Assembly: GCF_947495925.1 (NCBI RefSeq) | Contig: NZ_CANMAU010000003.1 | Coordinates: forward strand, 1 to 64,000 | Origin: an uncultured Algibacter sp. | GTDB lineage: Bacteria; Bacteroidota; Bacteroidia; Flavobacteriales; Flavobacteriaceae | Direction of reading: 5' to 3' | Length of the DNA: 64,000 nucleotides | Part shown: positions 33,378 to 42,138 of the stretch, piece after piece | How the letters are laid out: each line of letters starts with the position of its first letter | Numbering within the stretch: the first letter of the stretch is position 1 | Made by a program: the position numbers and the translations under genes | Notes under the pieces: generated by a model | Told to the model about the DNA's origin: nothing | Seen by the model: the letters and a program-made list of their open reading frames with translations, nothing else | The model's database searches: none

Positions 33378-34352
33378 ATGAGTTTTTTTAAAAAAATATT
33401 TTCCTCAGAAAAAAAGGAAACCCTAGATAAAGGATTAGAAAAATCTAAATCCAGTTTTTTTGGCAAGCTAAGTAAAGCGGTAGCCGGAAAATCAAAAGTA
33501 GATGATGAGGTTCTTGATAATCTTGAAGAAGTTTTGGTGTCGAGCGATGTGGGCGTAAATACTACACTTAAAGTAATCGATCGTATTGAAGAACGTGTTT
33601 CTAAAGATAAATATTTGGGTACCGATGAGCTTAATCAAATTCTTCGTGAAGAAATAGCATCCCTTTTAAGTGAAACAAACTCAGGAGAAGAAACCGATTA
33701 TATAATTCCAGACTTGCCAAAGCAAGAAAACGGAACAAAAACACCTTATGTACTTATGGTAGTTGGTGTGAATGGTGTAGGTAAAACAACGACTATCGGA
33801 AAATTAGCATATCAATTTAAAAAGAAAGGCTTAAAAGTGGTTCTTGGAGCAGCCGATACTTTTAGAGCTGCAGCAATAGACCAACTTCAGGTTTGGGCCG
33901 ATAGAGTAGATGTGCCTATGGTACGTCAAGATATGGGAAGCGATCCGGCTTCGGTTGCTTTTGATGCTTTAGAGTCTGGAGTAAATCAAGATGCCGATGT
34001 TATTATTATTGATACCGCAGGACGTTTGCATAACAAAGTAAACTTAATGAATGAACTTACAAAGGTAAAACGTGTGATGCAAAAAGTGGTTGGTGATGCA
34101 CCACATGATGTTTTGTTGGTACTAGATGGTTCTACGGGTCAAAATGCTTTCGAGCAAGCTAAACAATTTACGGCAGCCACAGAGGTTACATCTTTAGCAG
34201 TTACAAAATTAGATGGAACAGCAAAAGGAGGTGTAGTTATTGGTATTTCAGATCAGTTTCAAATTCCCGTTAAATATATTGGAGTTGGCGAGGGTATTGA
34301 AGATTTGCAGGTATTTAATAAATATGAATTTGTAGATTCTTTTTTTAAATAG
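33378..34352 (+). CDS. ftsY: Signal recognition particle receptor FtsY
   Basis: 324 residues. A short charged N-terminal region, the four-helix N domain (about 25-100), then the GTPase G domain: G1 GVNGVGKTT at 130-138, AADTFRAAAIDQL, IIIDTAGRLHNK, and the TKLDGTAKGG motif. It guides ribosomes with nascent membrane proteins to the Sec translocon at the inner membrane. Lacks the long acidic A domain of E. coli FtsY, as usual in this phylum. Ends with a clear terminator. Confidence 0.97.
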   Translation: MSFFKKIFSSEKKETLDKGLEKSKSSFFGKLSKAVAGKSKVDDEVLDNLEEVLVSSDVGVNTTLKVIDRIEERVSKDKYLGTDELNQILREEIASLLSETNSGEETDYIIPDLPKQENGTKTPYVLMVVGVNGVGKTTTIGKLAYQFKKKGLKVVLGAADTFRAAAIDQLQVWADRVDVPMVRQDMGSDPASVAFDALESGVNQDADVIIIDTAGRLHNKVNLMNELTKVKRVMQKVVGDAPHDVLLVLDGSTGQNAFEQAKQFTAATEVTSLAVTKLDGTAKGGVVIGISDQFQIPVKYIGVGEGIEDLQVFNKYEFVDSFFK

Positions 34353-34381
34353 TAAAAAGATTTCTTCAAAATTATTATTCT

Positions 34382-34415
34382 AAACAGGGCATCTTTTAAT
34401 GATGCTCTGTTTTTA
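34382..34415 (+). terminator. Terminator of ftsY
   Basis: AAACAGGGCATC pairs with GATGCTCTGTTT (one mismatch) around TTTTAAT, followed by T residues. Confidence 0.8.
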
Positions 34416-34459
34416 ATTTATATGTATTTGGAATAAATCTGAAATCCACAATCATTATG

Positions 34460-34467
34460 TATCTTTG
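34460..34467 (+). promoter_or_regulatory. Probable -7 element of rimO
   Basis: TATCTTTG (TAnnTTTG) 20 bases before the rimO start; -33 not clear. Confidence 0.45.
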
Positions 34468-34487
34468 CACACTGATTTACAGAAATT

Positions 34488-35792
34488 ATGCGCACAAAAA
34501 CTCTGAAGAAAAATAAGATTAATGTTGTTACTCTTGGTTGTAGCAAAAACGTTTATGATAGCGAAGTCTTGATGGGGCAACTTAAGGCAAGTGGTAAAGA
34601 CGTAGTGCATGAAGAGGAAGGCAATGTGGTTGTAATCAATACCTGTGGTTTTATTAATAATGCCAAAGAGGAGAGCGTTAACACGATCCTGGAATACATG
34701 CAGAAAAAGGAAGAAGGTGAGGTTGATAAGGTTTTTGTGACAGGATGTTTAAGTGAGCGCTATAAGCCTGACCTAGAAAAGGAAATTCCAAATGTAGATC
34801 AGTATTTTGGAACGACAGAATTGCCAGGGTTGTTAAAAGCATTAGGCGCAGATTATAAGCATGAGTTAATTGGGGAGCGCTTAACAACAACTCCAAAAAA
34901 TTATGCTTATTTAAAAATTGCTGAGGGTTGCGATAGACCTTGTTCGTTTTGTGCGATTCCTATTATGAGAGGAAAACACAGAAGCACGCCTATTGAAGAG
35001 ATTGTTATTGAAGCTGAGAAATTGGCGGCCAATGGTGTTAAAGAATTGATTCTTATTGCTCAAGATTTAACCTACTATGGGTTGGATTTATATAAAAAAC
35101 GAAACCTGGCTGAACTGCTAGAAGCTTTAGTAAAAGTAGAAGGTGTTGAGTGGATTCGGTTGCATTATGCTTTTCCAACAGGATTCCCTTTAGATGTGTT
35201 GGATGTTATGAATCGGGAGCCAAAAGTTTGTAATTATTTAGATATCCCGTTGCAGCACATATCAGACTCAATTTTAAAGAGCATGCGCCGTGGAACTACT
35301 AAAGAGAAAACGACCAAGTTAATTCATCAGTTTAGAGATGCTGTACCAGAAATGACAATAAGAACGACACTTATTGTTGGATATCCAGGAGAAACCGAAG
35401 AAAATTTTCAAGAATTAAAGCAATGGGTAACTGACATGCGTTTTGAGCGATTAGGTTGTTTTACATATTCACATGAGGAGAATACGCATGCCTATAATTT
35501 GGAAGATGATGTGCCTGAAGATGTTAAAATTGATAGGGCTAACCAAATTATGGAAATTCAATCTCAAATTTCTTGGGAATTAAATCAACAAAAAATAGGG
35601 CACGAGTTTAAGGTTATTATTGATAGAAAAGAAGGTAACTATTTTATTGGTAGAACAGAGTTTGATTCACCCGATGTGGATAATGAGGTTTTAATTGATG
35701 CTTCAAAAACCTATTTGAAAACAGGAGAATATACCACTGTTAAGATTACCGAGGCAGAGGATTTTGACCTTTATGGAGAAGTTTTAAATTAG
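34488..35792 (+). CDS. rimO: Ribosomal protein S12 methylthiotransferase RimO
   Basis: 434 residues. The UPF0004 domain has cysteines at 18, 53 and 87 (the auxiliary cluster), and the radical-SAM motif is Cys148, Cys152, Cys155 in EGCDRPCSFCAIP. A TRAM domain closes the protein (about 370-434, EFKVIIDRKEGNYFIGR). It adds a methylthio group to the conserved Asp of ribosomal protein S12. The pattern is that of RimO rather than MiaB (start MRTKTLKKNKINVVTLGC, GTTELP). Confidence 0.95.
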   Translation: MRTKTLKKNKINVVTLGCSKNVYDSEVLMGQLKASGKDVVHEEEGNVVVINTCGFINNAKEESVNTILEYMQKKEEGEVDKVFVTGCLSERYKPDLEKEIPNVDQYFGTTELPGLLKALGADYKHELIGERLTTTPKNYAYLKIAEGCDRPCSFCAIPIMRGKHRSTPIEEIVIEAEKLAANGVKELILIAQDLTYYGLDLYKKRNLAELLEALVKVEGVEWIRLHYAFPTGFPLDVLDVMNREPKVCNYLDIPLQHISDSILKSMRRGTTKEKTTKLIHQFRDAVPEMTIRTTLIVGYPGETEENFQELKQWVTDMRFERLGCFTYSHEENTHAYNLEDDVPEDVKIDRANQIMEIQSQISWELNQQKIGHEFKVIIDRKEGNYFIGRTEFDSPDVDNEVLIDASKTYLKTGEYTTVKITEAEDFDLYGEVLN

Positions 35793-35872
35793 TTGTTAGT
35801 TGTGGAATGGTAATGTTGGTTTGAGCGATTCTGTTTTTCAGGGGGATTATGACAAGAACTCATAAAGTTTCT

Positions 35873-35880
35873 TACTTTTG
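35873..35880 (+). promoter_or_regulatory. Probable -7 element of the M23 peptidase gene
   Basis: TACTTTTG (TAnnTTTG) ends 5 bases before the ATG, giving a nearly leaderless transcript if used. Confidence 0.35.
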
Positions 35881-35885
35881 AAGTT

Positions 35886-36572
35886 ATGACCTTGAATCCG
35901 TTTTCTAAGTTTATTAATAGTATCAGTTCAGAACCGCTATTTGTTTTAGATTCATCCATTCCAAATGAAAAATATATTCCTATAGATTTATCGGAATCTA
36001 ACGAGGAGCTGAATAAGATTGATGTCTCTTCATCCCAAAAATTAGCAGCTTTTGTTAATAATCATATTGTAAAGGAAGATCATGTCATTGCTTACGGCGG
36101 CTATTTGGAGGTTAGAAATATTTACAAACGTAGTGAGCACTTTAACGCACAAGCACAAGATGAGCGAAACATTCATTTAGGAATTGATTTATGGTGTAAT
36201 GAAGGATCTACTATATACGCGCCTTTAAATGGAATGGTTTACGGTTATGCGAATAATACCGGTTATGGTGATTACGGACCAACAATAATTTTAAAGCATA
36301 ACATTTCAGGAGTCGAGTTTTATACGCTTTATGGGCATTTAAGTTTATCTTCTCTTAAAGATTTAGAACCGGGAAAGGAATTTGAGAAAGGCGATTGTAT
36401 AGGTAAATTGGGTGATGCTTCGGTAAATGGAGATTACCCTCCGCACTTACATTTTCAAATTATTAAAGATATCGAAGGTTATTATGGAGATTATCCAGGA
36501 GTATGTAATAAAGATGATTTGGATTTTTATCGAATAAATTGCCCTAATCCTTGTTTATTATTAAAGCTGTAA
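35886..36572 (+). CDS. M23 family (LytM-like) metallopeptidase, apparently without signal peptide
   Basis: 228 residues. The zinc site is intact: His97 and Asp101 in NIHLGIDLWCNEGS, and HLHFQI about residues 186-191. The domain occupies the C-terminal two thirds (YAPLNGMVYGYANNTG, YTLYGHLS). No N-terminal signal peptide is evident, so export is unclear; relatives annotated as peptidoglycan DD-metallopeptidases do the same. It may cleave peptidoglycan or another small peptide. A bidirectional terminator separates it from secA. Confidence 0.85.
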   Translation: MTLNPFSKFINSISSEPLFVLDSSIPNEKYIPIDLSESNEELNKIDVSSSQKLAAFVNNHIVKEDHVIAYGGYLEVRNIYKRSEHFNAQAQDERNIHLGIDLWCNEGSTIYAPLNGMVYGYANNTGYGDYGPTIILKHNISGVEFYTLYGHLSLSSLKDLEPGKEFEKGDCIGKLGDASVNGDYPPHLHFQIIKDIEGYYGDYPGVCNKDDLDFYRINCPNPCLLLKL

Positions 36573-36593
36573 ATACTAATAAATATGTAAAAT

Positions 36594-36626
36594 AAAAATC
36601 CCAGTAGCTTTCTACTGGGATTTTTA
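36594..36626. terminator. Bidirectional terminator between the M23 peptidase gene and secA
   Basis: AAAAATCCCAGTAG and CTACTGGGATTTTT form a 14-bp perfect stem around CTTT. It serves the converging genes on both strands. Confidence 0.9.
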
Positions 36627-36659
36627 TTTTATTACTAAATGCTTCCTTTTGGAAAAGTA

Positions 36660-39600
36660 TTAATCTTCAACTAATACCCATTCACCTTTGGCAATTAAAG
36701 GTTCTGCTTGCTTGTATTTAACGGTTTTATTTTCACCATTCATAACATGCTTAATGGTTACGCGATCATTACGTCCAATTTTTGGCCTATCACGAACAAT
36801 AGTTTCTACAACCTCCTGTTGGCGCTGGGTATTACCAGCTGCTCTATTTTGAGCAGAACGTTCATCTAAATTAGGAATCTCATCTTTTTGAGTTTTTAAG
36901 TTTTCCTTTTTACGGGTTTGTCTTGCTTCCTGAATCGTATTTTGCGTTTCTTGAGGTAGTTCGCCTTTAAATAAGAATGAAATTACGTCCTTATTTACTT
37001 GGTCAATCATGGCTTTAAATAACTCAAAAGCCTCAAATTTATAAATTAATAAAGGGTCTTTTTGTTCATGTACTGCTAATTGAACAGATTGCTTTAACTC
37101 ATCCATTTTACGTAAATGGGTTTTCCAAGCATCATCAATTATAGCTAAGGTGATATTTTTTTCAAAATCGGTAATAAGCTGTTTACCATTCGTTTCATAT
37201 GCTTTTTCAAGATCGGTAACCACATTTAGGCTTTTAATACCATCAGTAAATGGCACGACAATACGTTTGAATTTATCACGCTGTGTTTCATAAACATTTT
37301 TAATTACAGGAAAAGCTATATCGGCATTACGCTCCATTTTTTCTCTATAATGATCAAAAGCGGCCTTATATATTTTTGATGTAATGTCTTGGGCAGATAG
37401 TTTTCCAAACTCTTCTTGAGAAATAGGAGAACTCATTGAAAAATAGCGAATCAGTTCAAACTCAAAGTTTTTATAATCGTTAGCGCCTTTGTTGGTTTCA
37501 GCAATGCCTTCAGTAGTATCAAAAATCATATTCGCTAAATCAACACGTAAACGTTCACCATGCAAAGCATGTTTGCGACGCTTATAAACCACCTCACGTT
37601 GTGCGTTCATAACGTCATCATATTCTAGTAATCGCTTACGAACACCAAAGTTATTTTCTTCAACTTTTTTCTGAGCACGTTCAATAGATTTAGAGATCAT
37701 CGAATGCTGGATAACTTCGCCTTCTTTTAATCCCATTTTATCCATCATTTTGGCAATACGCTCAGAACCAAATAAACGCATTAAATTGTCTTCTAAAGAC
37801 ACATAAAATTGTGAGCTTCCTGGATCTCCTTGACGACCAGAACGACCACGCAACTGCCTGTCTACACGACGTGAATCATGACGCTCAGTACCTACAATGG
37901 CTAAACCACCAGCGGCCTTAACTTCATCAGATAATTTAATGTCTGTACCACGCCCAGCCATATTAGTTGCTATCGTTACCTGCCCCGATTTACCTGCCTG
38001 ATCAACAATATCGGCTTCTTTTTTATGTTGTTTCGCGTTTAGTACATTATGGGGTATTTTTCTTATGCTTAGCATTTTGCCAAGTAACTCACTTATTTCT
38101 ACAGATGTCGTACCTATAAGAACAGGTCTTCCGGCCTGAGCTAATTGTGTAACATCATCAATAACCGCATTATATTTTTCGCGCTTCGTTTTATAAACTA
38201 AATCTTCTTTATCATCACGAGCAATAGGGCGATTCGTAGGAATTTCAACAACATCTAATTTGTAAATTTCCCAGAATTCACCAGCTTCAGTCACGGCAGT
38301 ACCTGTCATACCTGAAAGTTTGCGGTACATTCTAAAATAATTTTGAAGCGTTACCGTAGCAAACGTTTGGGTCGCATCTTCAATTTTTACATTCTCTTTG
38401 GCCTCAATCGCTTGGTGTAATCCATCAGAATAACGACGACCGTCCATAATACGACCTGTTTGTTCATCAACTATCATTACTTTATTTTCCATCACCACAT
38501 ATTGGGTGTCTTTTTCAAATAAAGCATAGGCTTTTAATAACTGGTTTAAAGTATGAATGCGTTCAGATTTTATACCAAATTCTTTAAATAGATCTTCTTT
38601 AAGTGTTGCTTCTTCTTCAGCAGCCAATCCTTGTTCTTCAATTTTAGCTACTTCAATGCCTATTTCAGGTAGAATGAAAAAATCTGGATTGTCTTTTCCA
38701 GAAATGTATTCAACCCCTTTATCAGTTAATTCAACCTGATTGTTTTTTTCTTCAATAACATAGTATAATTCCGCATCAACCTTTGGCATTTCACGGTTAT
38801 TATCTTGCATATAGAAGTTCTCCGTTTTTTGGAGCAATTGCTTAACACCTTCTTCCGATAAAAACTTAATTAGCGCTTTATTTTTAGGAATACCTCTGTA
38901 AACACGAAGTAATTGGAATCCACCTTCTTTAGTATCTCCTTCTTTAATAAGTTTTTTGGCTTCGGCTAAAACTCCCGTTAGATATTTACGTTGTACAGAA
39001 ACTATATCATCTACTTTAGGTTTTAACTCTGTAAACTCGTGGTGATCACCTTTTGGGATTGGCCCAGAGATAATTAAAGGTGTACGAGCATCGTCAACTA
39101 ATACAGAATCCACCTCATCTACAATAGCGTAGTGGTGCGGACGTTGTACTAAATCTTCTGGAGCATGAGACATATTATCACGCAGATAATCAAAACCAAA
39201 TTCATTATTGGTTCCATAAGTAATATCGGCGTTATAAGCGGCAATACGTTCTGGAGAGTTAGGTCTATGATAATCAATACAATCTACACTCATGCCATGA
39301 AACTCAAAAATAGGAGCCATCCAAGCACTATCACGTTTTGCTAAGTAATCGTTAACTGTGACTAAGTGAACACCTTTTCCAGCCAACGCATTTAAGTAGA
39401 CAGGTAAGGTCGCTACTAGGGTTTTCCCTTCACCTGTTTGCATTTCTGCAATTTTACCCTGATGCATGGCAATACCTCCAATTAATTGAACATCATAGTG
39501 TATCATGTCCCAAGTAATGGGCTTTCCTGCCGCATCCCAAGAGTTTGCCCAAACAGCTTTATCTCCTTCTAAAGCGACATAATCTTTACTGCCAGAAACC

Positions 39601-40016
39601 ATTCTGTCAAATTCGTTTGCGGTTACGTCTATGGAGGTGTTATTAACAAAACGTTTTGCTGTTTCTTTAACTACTGCAAAGGCTTCGGGCAGAATATCAT
39701 TTAAAACAGTTTCAGTAATTTTATAAGCATCATCATTAAGTCTATCAATTTGCTCATAAATATCCTCACGCTTATCAATATCTTCGGTGTTTTCAGCATC
39801 CTTTGTTAAGCTTGCTATTTCGGTGTTTATTTCCTTATTAGCATCAGAAATCGTAGCCTTAAATTCGGCTGTTTTGGCTCTTAATTCATCATGCGTTAGG
39901 GCTTCTAGCGCTGCTTCAAAGGTTTTAACTTTATTTACAATAGGCGTAATGGCGCTAACATCTTGTTTTGATTTGTCGCCAACAAATACTTTAAGTACAG
40001 AATTTAAAAAACTCAT
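36660..40016 (-). CDS. secA: Preprotein translocase ATPase SecA
   Basis: 1118 residues, longer than proteobacterial SecA (~900) but normal for Bacteroidota, with extra inserts in the first nucleotide-binding domain region (about 330-480). Walker [15 protein letters not shown], Walker B region [23 protein letters not shown]2 motifs [13 protein letters not shown] and [12 protein letters not shown], and [19 protein letters not shown] are present. The C terminus lacks the SEC-C zinc motif and ends WVLVED. It drives Sec-dependent export, required for T9SS cargo and the lipoproteins seen here. A -7-like TATCTTTG reads on the minus strand at 40091-40098. Confidence 0.97.
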   Translation of the reverse strand: MSFLNSVLKVFVGDKSKQDVSAITPIVNKVKTFEAALEALTHDELRAKTAEFKATISDANKEINTEIASLTKDAENTEDIDKREDIYEQIDRLNDDAYKITETVLNDILPEAFAVVKETAKRFVNNTSIDVTANEFDRMVSGSKDYVALEGDKAVWANSWDAAGKPITWDMIHYDVQLIGGIAMHQGKIAEMQTGEGKTLVATLPVYLNALAGKGVHLVTVNDYLAKRDSAWMAPIFEFHGMSVDCIDYHRPNSPERIAAYNADITYGTNNEFGFDYLRDNMSHAPEDLVQRPHHYAIVDEVDSVLVDDARTPLIISGPIPKGDHHEFTELKPKVDDIVSVQRKYLTGVLAEAKKLIKEGDTKEGGFQLLRVYRGIPKNKALIKFLSEEGVKQLLQKTENFYMQDNNREMPKVDAELYYVIEEKNNQVELTDKGVEYISGKDNPDFFILPEIGIEVAKIEEQGLAAEEEATLKEDLFKEFGIKSERIHTLNQLLKAYALFEKDTQYVVMENKVMIVDEQTGRIMDGRRYSDGLHQAIEAKENVKIEDATQTFATVTLQNYFRMYRKLSGMTGTAVTEAGEFWEIYKLDVVEIPTNRPIARDDKEDLVYKTKREKYNAVIDDVTQLAQAGRPVLIGTTSVEISELLGKMLSIRKIPHNVLNAKQHKKEADIVDQAGKSGQVTIATNMAGRGTDIKLSDEVKAAGGLAIVGTERHDSRRVDRQLRGRSGRQGDPGSSQFYVSLEDNLMRLFGSERIAKMMDKMGLKEGEVIQHSMISKSIERAQKKVEENNFGVRKRLLEYDDVMNAQREVVYKRRKHALHGERLRVDLANMIFDTTEGIAETNKGANDYKNFEFELIRYFSMSSPISQEEFGKLSAQDITSKIYKAAFDHYREKMERNADIAFPVIKNVYETQRDKFKRIVVPFTDGIKSLNVVTDLEKAYETNGKQLITDFEKNITLAIIDDAWKTHLRKMDELKQSVQLAVHEQKDPLLIYKFEAFELFKAMIDQVNKDVISFLFKGELPQETQNTIQEARQTRKKENLKTQKDEIPNLDERSAQNRAAGNTQRQQEVVETIVRDRPKIGRNDRVTIKHVMNGENKTVKYKQAEPLIAKGEWVLVED

Positions 40017-40090
40017 GGGTGTTGTTTTATATATTTTATCTAGGATTACCCTAGGGTTTTATCATTGTTTTAGCCTAAATTAGGCGCTTT

Positions 40091-40098
40091 CAAAGATA
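40091..40098 (-). promoter_or_regulatory. Probable -7 element of secA
   Basis: Reads TATCTTTG on the minus strand, about 75 bases before the start codon; -33 not recognised. Confidence 0.4.
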
Positions 40099-40135
40099 CA
40101 TTTTGTTATGCTTTTAAGTATAATTAAGAGCAAAA

Positions 40136-40160
40136 AAAAAGCCTCAAATCGAGACTTTTT
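40136..40160 (-). terminator. Terminator of the DUF2795 gene
   Basis: AAAAAGCCTC and GAGACTTTTT form a stem with one mismatch around AAATC, just beyond the stop of the minus-strand gene and before the secA promoter. Confidence 0.65.
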
Positions 40161-40179
40161 TATCTATATGCTTGTTTAT

Positions 40180-40401
40180 TTAATACTCATCTTCGTTCCA
40201 GAGGTAATCCTCATCGGTCGGATAATCAGACCAGATTTCTTCAATAGAGTCATAAGAGTCTCCTTCATCTTCAATAGATTGTAAGTTTTCAACAACCTCT
40301 AAAGGGGCTCCAGTTCTAATAGCGTAATCTATGAGTTCGTCTTTCGTCGCTGGCCAAGGTGCATCACTTAAATAAGATGCTAATTCTAATGTCCAATACA
40401 T
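40180..40401 (-). CDS. DUF2795 domain protein
   Basis: 73 residues, very acidic C terminus. The core (YLSDAPWPATKDELIDYAIRTGAP, then LEVVENLQSIEDE) is the DUF2795 signature; the tail (EEIWSDYPTDEDYLW) is rich in Asp/Glu/Trp. Cytosolic, no motif for catalysis. In Bacteroidota small DUF2795 proteins are widespread but uncharacterised. Lies upstream of secA on the same strand, with its own -7-like site (TATTTTTG on the minus strand at 40424-40431) and a terminator, so it is a separate unit. Confidence 0.85.
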   Translation of the reverse strand: MYWTLELASYLSDAPWPATKDELIDYAIRTGAPLEVVENLQSIEDEGDSYDSIEEIWSDYPTDEDYLWNEDEY

Positions 40402-40713
40402 TTCTTATTTGTTTAATTTTGTGCAAAAATAATTTTTTAGTTTAAACACACAAGAAAAAAATGAAATATTTAATCATTAATTAAAAGAACGTATCATTTT
40501 GAAATCTAAACACATGAAATTATTATGGCTATGATTATAATAATAACACAAGATTAAGTTTTTATTAAATTTTTAATTTGGGCGTTACCTCAAGGGTCGG
40601 GCTTTACGTTTCAAGTCCTCGCTCACACCTCGCTGTGGGCTTTCCTCTGCAATCCCTAACGCAAATAGCAGCTCAAAGTAAAACTTATTTAAACATGATT
40701 CTTTTCAAAAACA
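40402..40713. other. 312-base intergenic region holding repeat copy 3
   Basis: Contains a -7-like element for the DUF2795 gene (40424-40431), about 150 bases of plain AT-rich sequence, and the third copy of the dispersed repeat (40580-40664). No open reading frame or RNA gene recognised. Confidence 0.6.
40580..40664 (-). repeat. Dispersed intergenic repeat, copy 3
   Basis: 85 bases; on the minus strand TTGCGTTAGGGATTG, then AGGAAAGCCCACAGCGAGG, TGAGCGAGGACTTG, and TAAAGCCCGACCC to GGTAACGCCC. The terminal GCGTTA and TAACGC are perfect inverted hexamers. Very close to copy 1 throughout. Confidence 0.85.
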
Positions 40714-41286
40714 TTATTGCTTCTCAGGAATCCACTTAATCTCGTTTGCTTGTAAGTCAAATGACAATTTTCGTGCCAATACAAAAAGGTAGTCAGAAAG
40801 GCGGTTTAAGTACATTAAGGCATTTGGGTCAATGGTTTCGATGTCATTGAGAGCGGTTGCTAAACGTTCTGCTCTGCGGCATACACAACGTGCAATATGA
40901 CAGAATGACACCGTTTGGTGTCCTCCAGGAAGTACAAAGTGCGTCATTGCAGGCAATGCCTCATTCATCATATCCATTTCACGTTCTAAGATATCAATAT
41001 CTTCAGATGAAATCTTAGGGATATTTAAACGTTCTTTTCCGTTTTTTAAGATGGCTTTATCTGGATCAGTCGCTAAAATAGCACCAACCGTAAACAGTCT
41101 ATCTTGAATACAAGTAATTAAATCTTTATAAGCTTGGTTAATATCTTGATCACGAATCAGGCCTAAATGTGAGTTTAGTTCATCAACAGTCCCATAACTC
41201 TCAATTCTAATGTGGTGCTTGGGAACTCTTGTACCACCAAATAATGCAGTGGTGCCTTTGTCTCCTGTTTTGGTATAGATTTTCAT
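40714..41286 (-). CDS. Cob(I)alamin adenosyltransferase, PduO type
   Basis: 190 residues from the ATG at 41286; the frame extends 15 codons further, but MKIYTKTGDKGTTALFGG is the normal N terminus. ATP-binding part TKTGDKGTTALFGGTRVPK, then RIESYGTVDELNSHLGLI, and the conserved FVLPGGHQ, CHIARCVCRRAERLATAL and YLNRLSDYLFVLAR motifs. It transfers the adenosyl group from ATP to cob(I)alamin to make coenzyme B12, here probably from imported corrinoid. It follows a methyltransferase gene on the same strand; no other B12 genes are near. Confidence 0.93.
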   Translation of the reverse strand: MKIYTKTGDKGTTALFGGTRVPKHHIRIESYGTVDELNSHLGLIRDQDINQAYKDLITCIQDRLFTVGAILATDPDKAILKNGKERLNIPKISSEDIDILEREMDMMNEALPAMTHFVLPGGHQTVSFCHIARCVCRRAERLATALNDIETIDPNALMYLNRLSDYLFVLARKLSFDLQANEIKWIPEKQ

Positions 41287-41359
41287 TTTTCTTTTCTGTG
41301 CAATGGTTTTTTTAAGACCAAGTTTTTTCAAATTTAAGATAAACTAACCAACTGCACAA

Positions 41360-42133
41360 TTATACTCTTACGATAAAATGTTCTTTAACCTGCTCTGTTC
41401 TGAAGAAAATAAACCCCCAAAAAAAAGTATCTATACTAACCGTAACCCTTGGATGTTTTTTAATGGTTTCCCAAGCCTCTGTCATGCCTTTAGACCAATA
41501 TATGTCATCAAAAATAAGGACAGTGTTGTTATTCGCAGTTTTTAGTAAGGTTTCAAAATAATGGATGGTGGCCTCTTTTTGGTGATTACCATCAAAAAAA
41601 ATGAAATCATAGGTGTTTGTGGTCAGATTTTCAATGTTATTCTTAAAATCTCCGGTGATAAATTCTATATTTTTGGCATTTACAGCCTCTACATTTTTTT
41701 TCGAAAATGCCGCTGTATTGGGGCAGCCTTCAATGGTTGTAACAGTTCCTTTTTTATGGCCTAGACCCATAGCATAAGTCCCAATGCCTAATGAAGTACC
41801 AAGTTCTAAGCTGTTAGAAGGTTTAAAGTATTGTGTAAGTCTGAATAGTAATCGAGCTCTTTTTTTAGTCGTTCCGGCATTTTTCGCAATACTGCAAATT
41901 AATCGGTCTTGTTGACCCATAACTTGGGAACCTGCACCTAGATCGGTGACTTTAATTTTGGTCTTGTTATTTAGTAAGGCCTTACGATACGCATTAATAG
42001 AATCGTAATCAGGGTAAGTGGTCTTGTCGTAGAAACATGTTGTGATTACATCATACACAAAAGGCGAATGCACACCATGTTGGTTGCTAGATTTAAAAAG
42101 AAATTTGAAGTACTGTAATATCTGATACCACAT
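41360..42133 (-). CDS. Class I SAM-dependent methyltransferase
   Basis: 257 residues. The SAM site SLELGTSLGIGTYAMGLGH is near residues 110-130, followed by TIEGCPNTA (acidic residue for the ribose) and FIFFDGNHQKEATIHYFETL, the metal/product side typical of the O-methyltransferase-like group. The N-terminal part (QYFKFLFKSSNQHGVHSPFV) is common in Bacteroidota relatives. Substrate unknown. Spacing of 5 bases from the ABC-F gene stop indicates co-transcription. Confidence 0.88.
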   Translation of the reverse strand: MWYQILQYFKFLFKSSNQHGVHSPFVYDVITTCFYDKTTYPDYDSINAYRKALLNNKTKIKVTDLGAGSQVMGQQDRLICSIAKNAGTTKKRARLLFRLTQYFKPSNSLELGTSLGIGTYAMGLGHKKGTVTTIEGCPNTAAFSKKNVEAVNAKNIEFITGDFKNNIENLTTNTYDFIFFDGNHQKEATIHYFETLLKTANNNTVLIFDDIYWSKGMTEAWETIKKHPRVTVSIDTFFWGFIFFRTEQVKEHFIVRV

Positions 42134-42138
42134 AAAAG

